From: Curtobacterium sp. UNCCL20
GTDB taxonomy: Bacteria; Actinomycetota; Actinomycetes; Actinomycetales; Microbacteriaceae
Assembly (NCBI RefSeq): GCF_900101675.1
Contig: NZ_FNKG01000002.1
Coordinates: 81,005-145,004, forward strand
Length of the DNA: 64,000 nt
Direction: 5' to 3'
The translations under genes and the position numbers were made by a program. How positions within the stretch are numbered: position 1 is the first letter of the stretch; every line of letters starts with the position of its first letter. Of this stretch, positions 62,283 to 64,000 are shown in pieces. The notes beneath the pieces were generated by a model. The model was not told the origin of the DNA. It saw only the letters and a program-made list of their open reading frames with translations, and did no database searches.

Positions 62283-62854
62283 GCGAGTGTTCCCTTCTCC
62301 TCGACCCGGACGCGGACGCTCCGGCCGAATCGCTCGTCGAGCCCGACGAGACGGTCACGGACGGCGTCCCGCACGACGGCCTCGTCGACCGGCACACCGG
62401 TGACGGGGACCACGCGGACCTCAGTCCGACGGCCGCGGGCGGTCGCGGAGGCGTTGCCCTCCGGGACCCCGGCGGCCATGCCGGCGGCGTTCGCTGCGGT
62501 GGAGGCCACGATCCGGGTGTCGATGATCACGGCACCCCGCTCGTGCTCCACGACGGAGCGGTGCTGGCGGCCGGGCTTCAGGGCGAGGACGATCAGCACC
62601 ACGCCGAGGACGACGAGCACCACGGCCACGACCTCGGCGATCGTGGTGAACGCCGCGTCGGGTCGGAGTGCGGCGTCGACCGCGGTCTGGGGGTCGGCGA
62701 CCAGCGGAGGTCGTCCGATCGCGCGGAGGACCGACTCGGTGCCGATCCAGGCCGCGACGAGGACGAGGACCACGAGCGCCACCGTCACGGCGGTCGACCG
62801 GGAGCGGTGCACGCTCCGGCGACGGATGCGTCGTTCGACGGAACCGTTGCTCAT
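62279..62854 (-). CDS. DUF6286-type membrane protein
   Basis: A 191-residue protein with two helices (AVTVALVVLVLVAAWIGTES and a second around AEVVAVVLVVLGVVLIVLAL) and a C-terminal cytoplasmic domain (VIIDTRIVASTAANAAGMAA, VRVVPVTGVPVDEAVVRDAV). DUF6286 proteins accompany Asp23 and AmaP genes in actinomycetes. Overlaps the next gene by 4 nt; ATG 62852-62854 is 9 nt after the previous stop with an AGGA upstream. Confidence 0.75.
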   Translation of the reverse strand: MSNGSVERRIRRRSVHRSRSTAVTVALVVLVLVAAWIGTESVLRAIGRPPLVADPQTAVDAALRPDAAFTTIAEVVAVVLVVLGVVLIVLALKPGRQHRSVVEHERGAVIIDTRIVASTAANAAGMAAGVPEGNASATARGRRTEVRVVPVTGVPVDEAVVRDAVRDRLVGLDERFGRSVRVRVEEKGTLA

Positions 62855-62863
62855 GCTGTCCTC

Positions 62864-63178
62864 CTAGCGGGTGCGGGACTCGTGCTCGCGCACGATCCCG
62901 GTGAGTTCGATGTGGGCACTGCCGACGCGGCGGCCGGTGAGGTCGCCCACGCGGCCCTTGACCTCCTCGGCGACCCGGGTGGAGCGGCCGACGATGTCGT
63001 CGCCCGCCGCGATCGGGCCGGTGATGTCGAGGGAGAGTGCGCCGGACGCGTCGCCGAGTCCGACCCGCACCCGCTTGGCGGGGGCGCCGAGCCGTTCGGC
63101 TGCGACGGCCCGCGCCAGCGAGGTCAGCGCGCGAGCAGTGATCTCGACGCGGCCCGGGACGTCCGGGCCGGCGTTCAC
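62864..63178 (-). CDS. Short Asp23-like protein
   Basis: A 104-residue protein with the Asp23-like beta/alpha pattern: VEITARALTSLARAVAAERL, VRVGLGDASGALSLDITGPI and STRVAEEVKGRVGDLTGRRV. Predicted cytoplasmic envelope-associated factor. GTG 63176-63178 overlaps the DUF2273 stop by 4 nt. Confidence 0.7.
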   Translation of the reverse strand: MNAGPDVPGRVEITARALTSLARAVAAERLGAPAKRVRVGLGDASGALSLDITGPIAAGDDIVGRSTRVAEEVKGRVGDLTGRRVGSAHIELTGIVREHESRTR

Positions 63179-63366
63179 CGGGAGCTCCGGCGCCCGGTCA
63201 GCACGTCGGCGAGGGCACCGCGGTCGATGCGGCCCGTCACGAGCGCGGCCACGAGGGCCCCGACCGCGCCGAACACGACCACGAGCACGAAGCCCCAGAA
63301 GCCGAACTGCAGTGCGACGACCGCGAGGACGGCGCCGATGAGGGCGCCCATCAGTGTGTTGCTCAT
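63175..63366 (-). CDS. DUF2273-type small membrane protein
   Basis: A 63-residue protein: MSNTLMGALIGAVLAVVALQ, FWGFVLVVVFGAVGALVAAL and a basic tail. Two membrane helices fit DUF2273, which co-occurs with Asp23 genes. ATG overlaps the Asp23 stop by 4 nt. Confidence 0.75.
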   Translation of the reverse strand: MSNTLMGALIGAVLAVVALQFGFWGFVLVVVFGAVGALVAALVTGRIDRGALADVLTGRRSSR

Positions 63367-63833
63367 GCGACTCGCGCTTCCTTCTTCTCGTCGTCGTTGT
63401 CGTCGTCGTCGCCCGGGATGTAGACGTCCTGGACGGTCACGTTGACCTCGGCGACCTCCATGCCGACGATCTGCTCGAGCGCGCGGGCCACGCCGGCGCG
63501 GACGCCGTCGGCGACCTGCTGGAGCGCCACCGGGTACTCGGCGACGATCACGATGTCGGCCGCGACCTGCTTCTCGCCGACCTCGACCTTGACGCCCTGA
63601 CCGAAGTCGCGCTGGCCGATCGCGTCGCGGATGGCGCCGATCGCGCGGGCCGCGCCGTTGCCGAGCGAGTGCACGCCGTTGACCTCGCGGGCGGCGATGC
63701 CGGCGACCTTCGACACGACGGTGTCGTCGATCACGGTCTTGCCCGTGACGCCGGTGGCGCCCGAGTGGGTGCCGGTGCTGCGCGTCGCCGCCGAGGCGGT
63801 GGTGGCCGGGGTGGTGGTCGTGGTGTCAGCCAT
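63363..63833 (-). CDS. Asp23/Gls24 family envelope stress protein
   Basis: A 156-residue protein, first gene of the cluster. After a Thr/Ala-rich tail the Asp23 domain covers about 30-135: VTGKTVIDDTVVSKVAGIAA, EVNGVHSLGN, VKVEVGEKQVAADIVIVAEY and the VEV/VNVTVQDVYIPG strand. An acidic DDDDNDDEKK end follows. Asp23 proteins form membrane-linked filaments that relieve cell-wall stress. GGAAGGAAA precedes ATG 63831-63833. The 167 bp beyond it holds no recognisable gene or promoter. Confidence 0.88.
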   Translation of the reverse strand: MADTTTTTPATTASAATRSTGTHSGATGVTGKTVIDDTVVSKVAGIAAREVNGVHSLGNGAARAIGAIRDAIGQRDFGQGVKVEVGEKQVAADIVIVAEYPVALQQVADGVRAGVARALEQIVGMEVAEVNVTVQDVYIPGDDDDNDDEKKEARVA

Positions 63834-64000
63834 CTGGGTTTCCTTCCGATCGTCCCGCCGGGCGTTCCCAGCGGTTGCTGTTCACGGATGAGACGGGGCT
63901 CACTGGAGGTTCGTCACACACGACTTCTCGGATTCAGCGATCTGTCAGAGAAACGCGTCGATCCCCGGGTTTCCGTACCCCTGGGGGTGCAGCGGTCAGT

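Overview
The window is very GC-rich with dense, often 4-nt overlapping (ATGA/GTGA) genes, many GTG starts and several start codons sitting 6-7 nt after a TAnnnT hexamer (leaderless mRNAs). With an oleA-oleBC-oleD cluster carrying a fused OleBC, a LAFTG-type sortase signal, ANTAR regulators, an LppP/LprE-type lipoprotein and DUF3566/DUF6286/Asp23 envelope genes, it reads as chromosome of an actinomycete, most likely a Microbacteriaceae member such as Curtobacterium (inference from gene content only). No rRNA, tRNA, CRISPR array or intact mobile element was seen; one eroded IS3-type transposase remnant lies near 10.4 kb.

Layout. 0-3.8 kb: a GT4 glycosyltransferase (cut by the window edge) divergent from an OleD-like reductase, an MBL-fold hydrolase and a KAS III-like thiolase. 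3.9-10.2 kb: small unknowns, an LppP/LprE-like lipoprotein, two AraC-type regulators, two GAF-ANTAR proteins, a YeiH-type exporter and a secreted carboxypeptidase-regulatory-like protein. 10.8-19.7 kb: a LuxR regulator divergent from a 1495-residue cell-wall protein with eight ~127-residue repeats and a LAFTG anchor, followed by small membrane and HTH-like genes, one of them frame-broken.

19.9-29.9 kb (all minus strand): amino-acid/polyamine-type permease, UAAP1, UAAP2, biotin-dependent urea/guanidine carboxylase, allophanate hydrolase, TetR and the biotin transporter BioY. 30.0-43.0 kb: a second nitrogen operon with a ribose-type ABC importer, RutA-like pyrimidine oxygenase, three unrelated C-N hydrolases (nitrilase, amidase, isochorismatase-like), an MFS exporter and TetR and GntR regulators, divergent from an FMN reductase and a RutF-like flavin reductase. 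Together the two blocks look like a ureide/pyrimidine plus guanidine/urea nitrogen-scavenging island: RutA and flavin reductases would open the ring, N-carbamoyl hydrolases would release carbamoyl nitrogen, and the carboxylase/allophanate hydrolase pair would convert guanidine or urea to ammonia and CO2.

43.1-52.8 kb: an ABC-2 exporter with a DesK/DesR-like two-component system, two MFS transporters, a TetR regulator with overlapping divergent promoters, a Tat-exported esterase-like protein and a RimB-like protease. 52.9-58.9 kb: RimK with an extra RCK_C-like domain, then oleA, oleBC and oleD for long-chain olefin synthesis. 59.0-63.8 kb: an envelope/alkaline-shock type cluster (Asp23, DUF2273, Asp23-like, DUF6286, AmaP-like, CsbD, and an Asp23 protein with a LEA-like 11-residue repeat tail).

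Two features recur across the window: intergenic hairpins sharing a CCTGGAGGC core, and short tandem repeats, many inside genes and in multiples of three.
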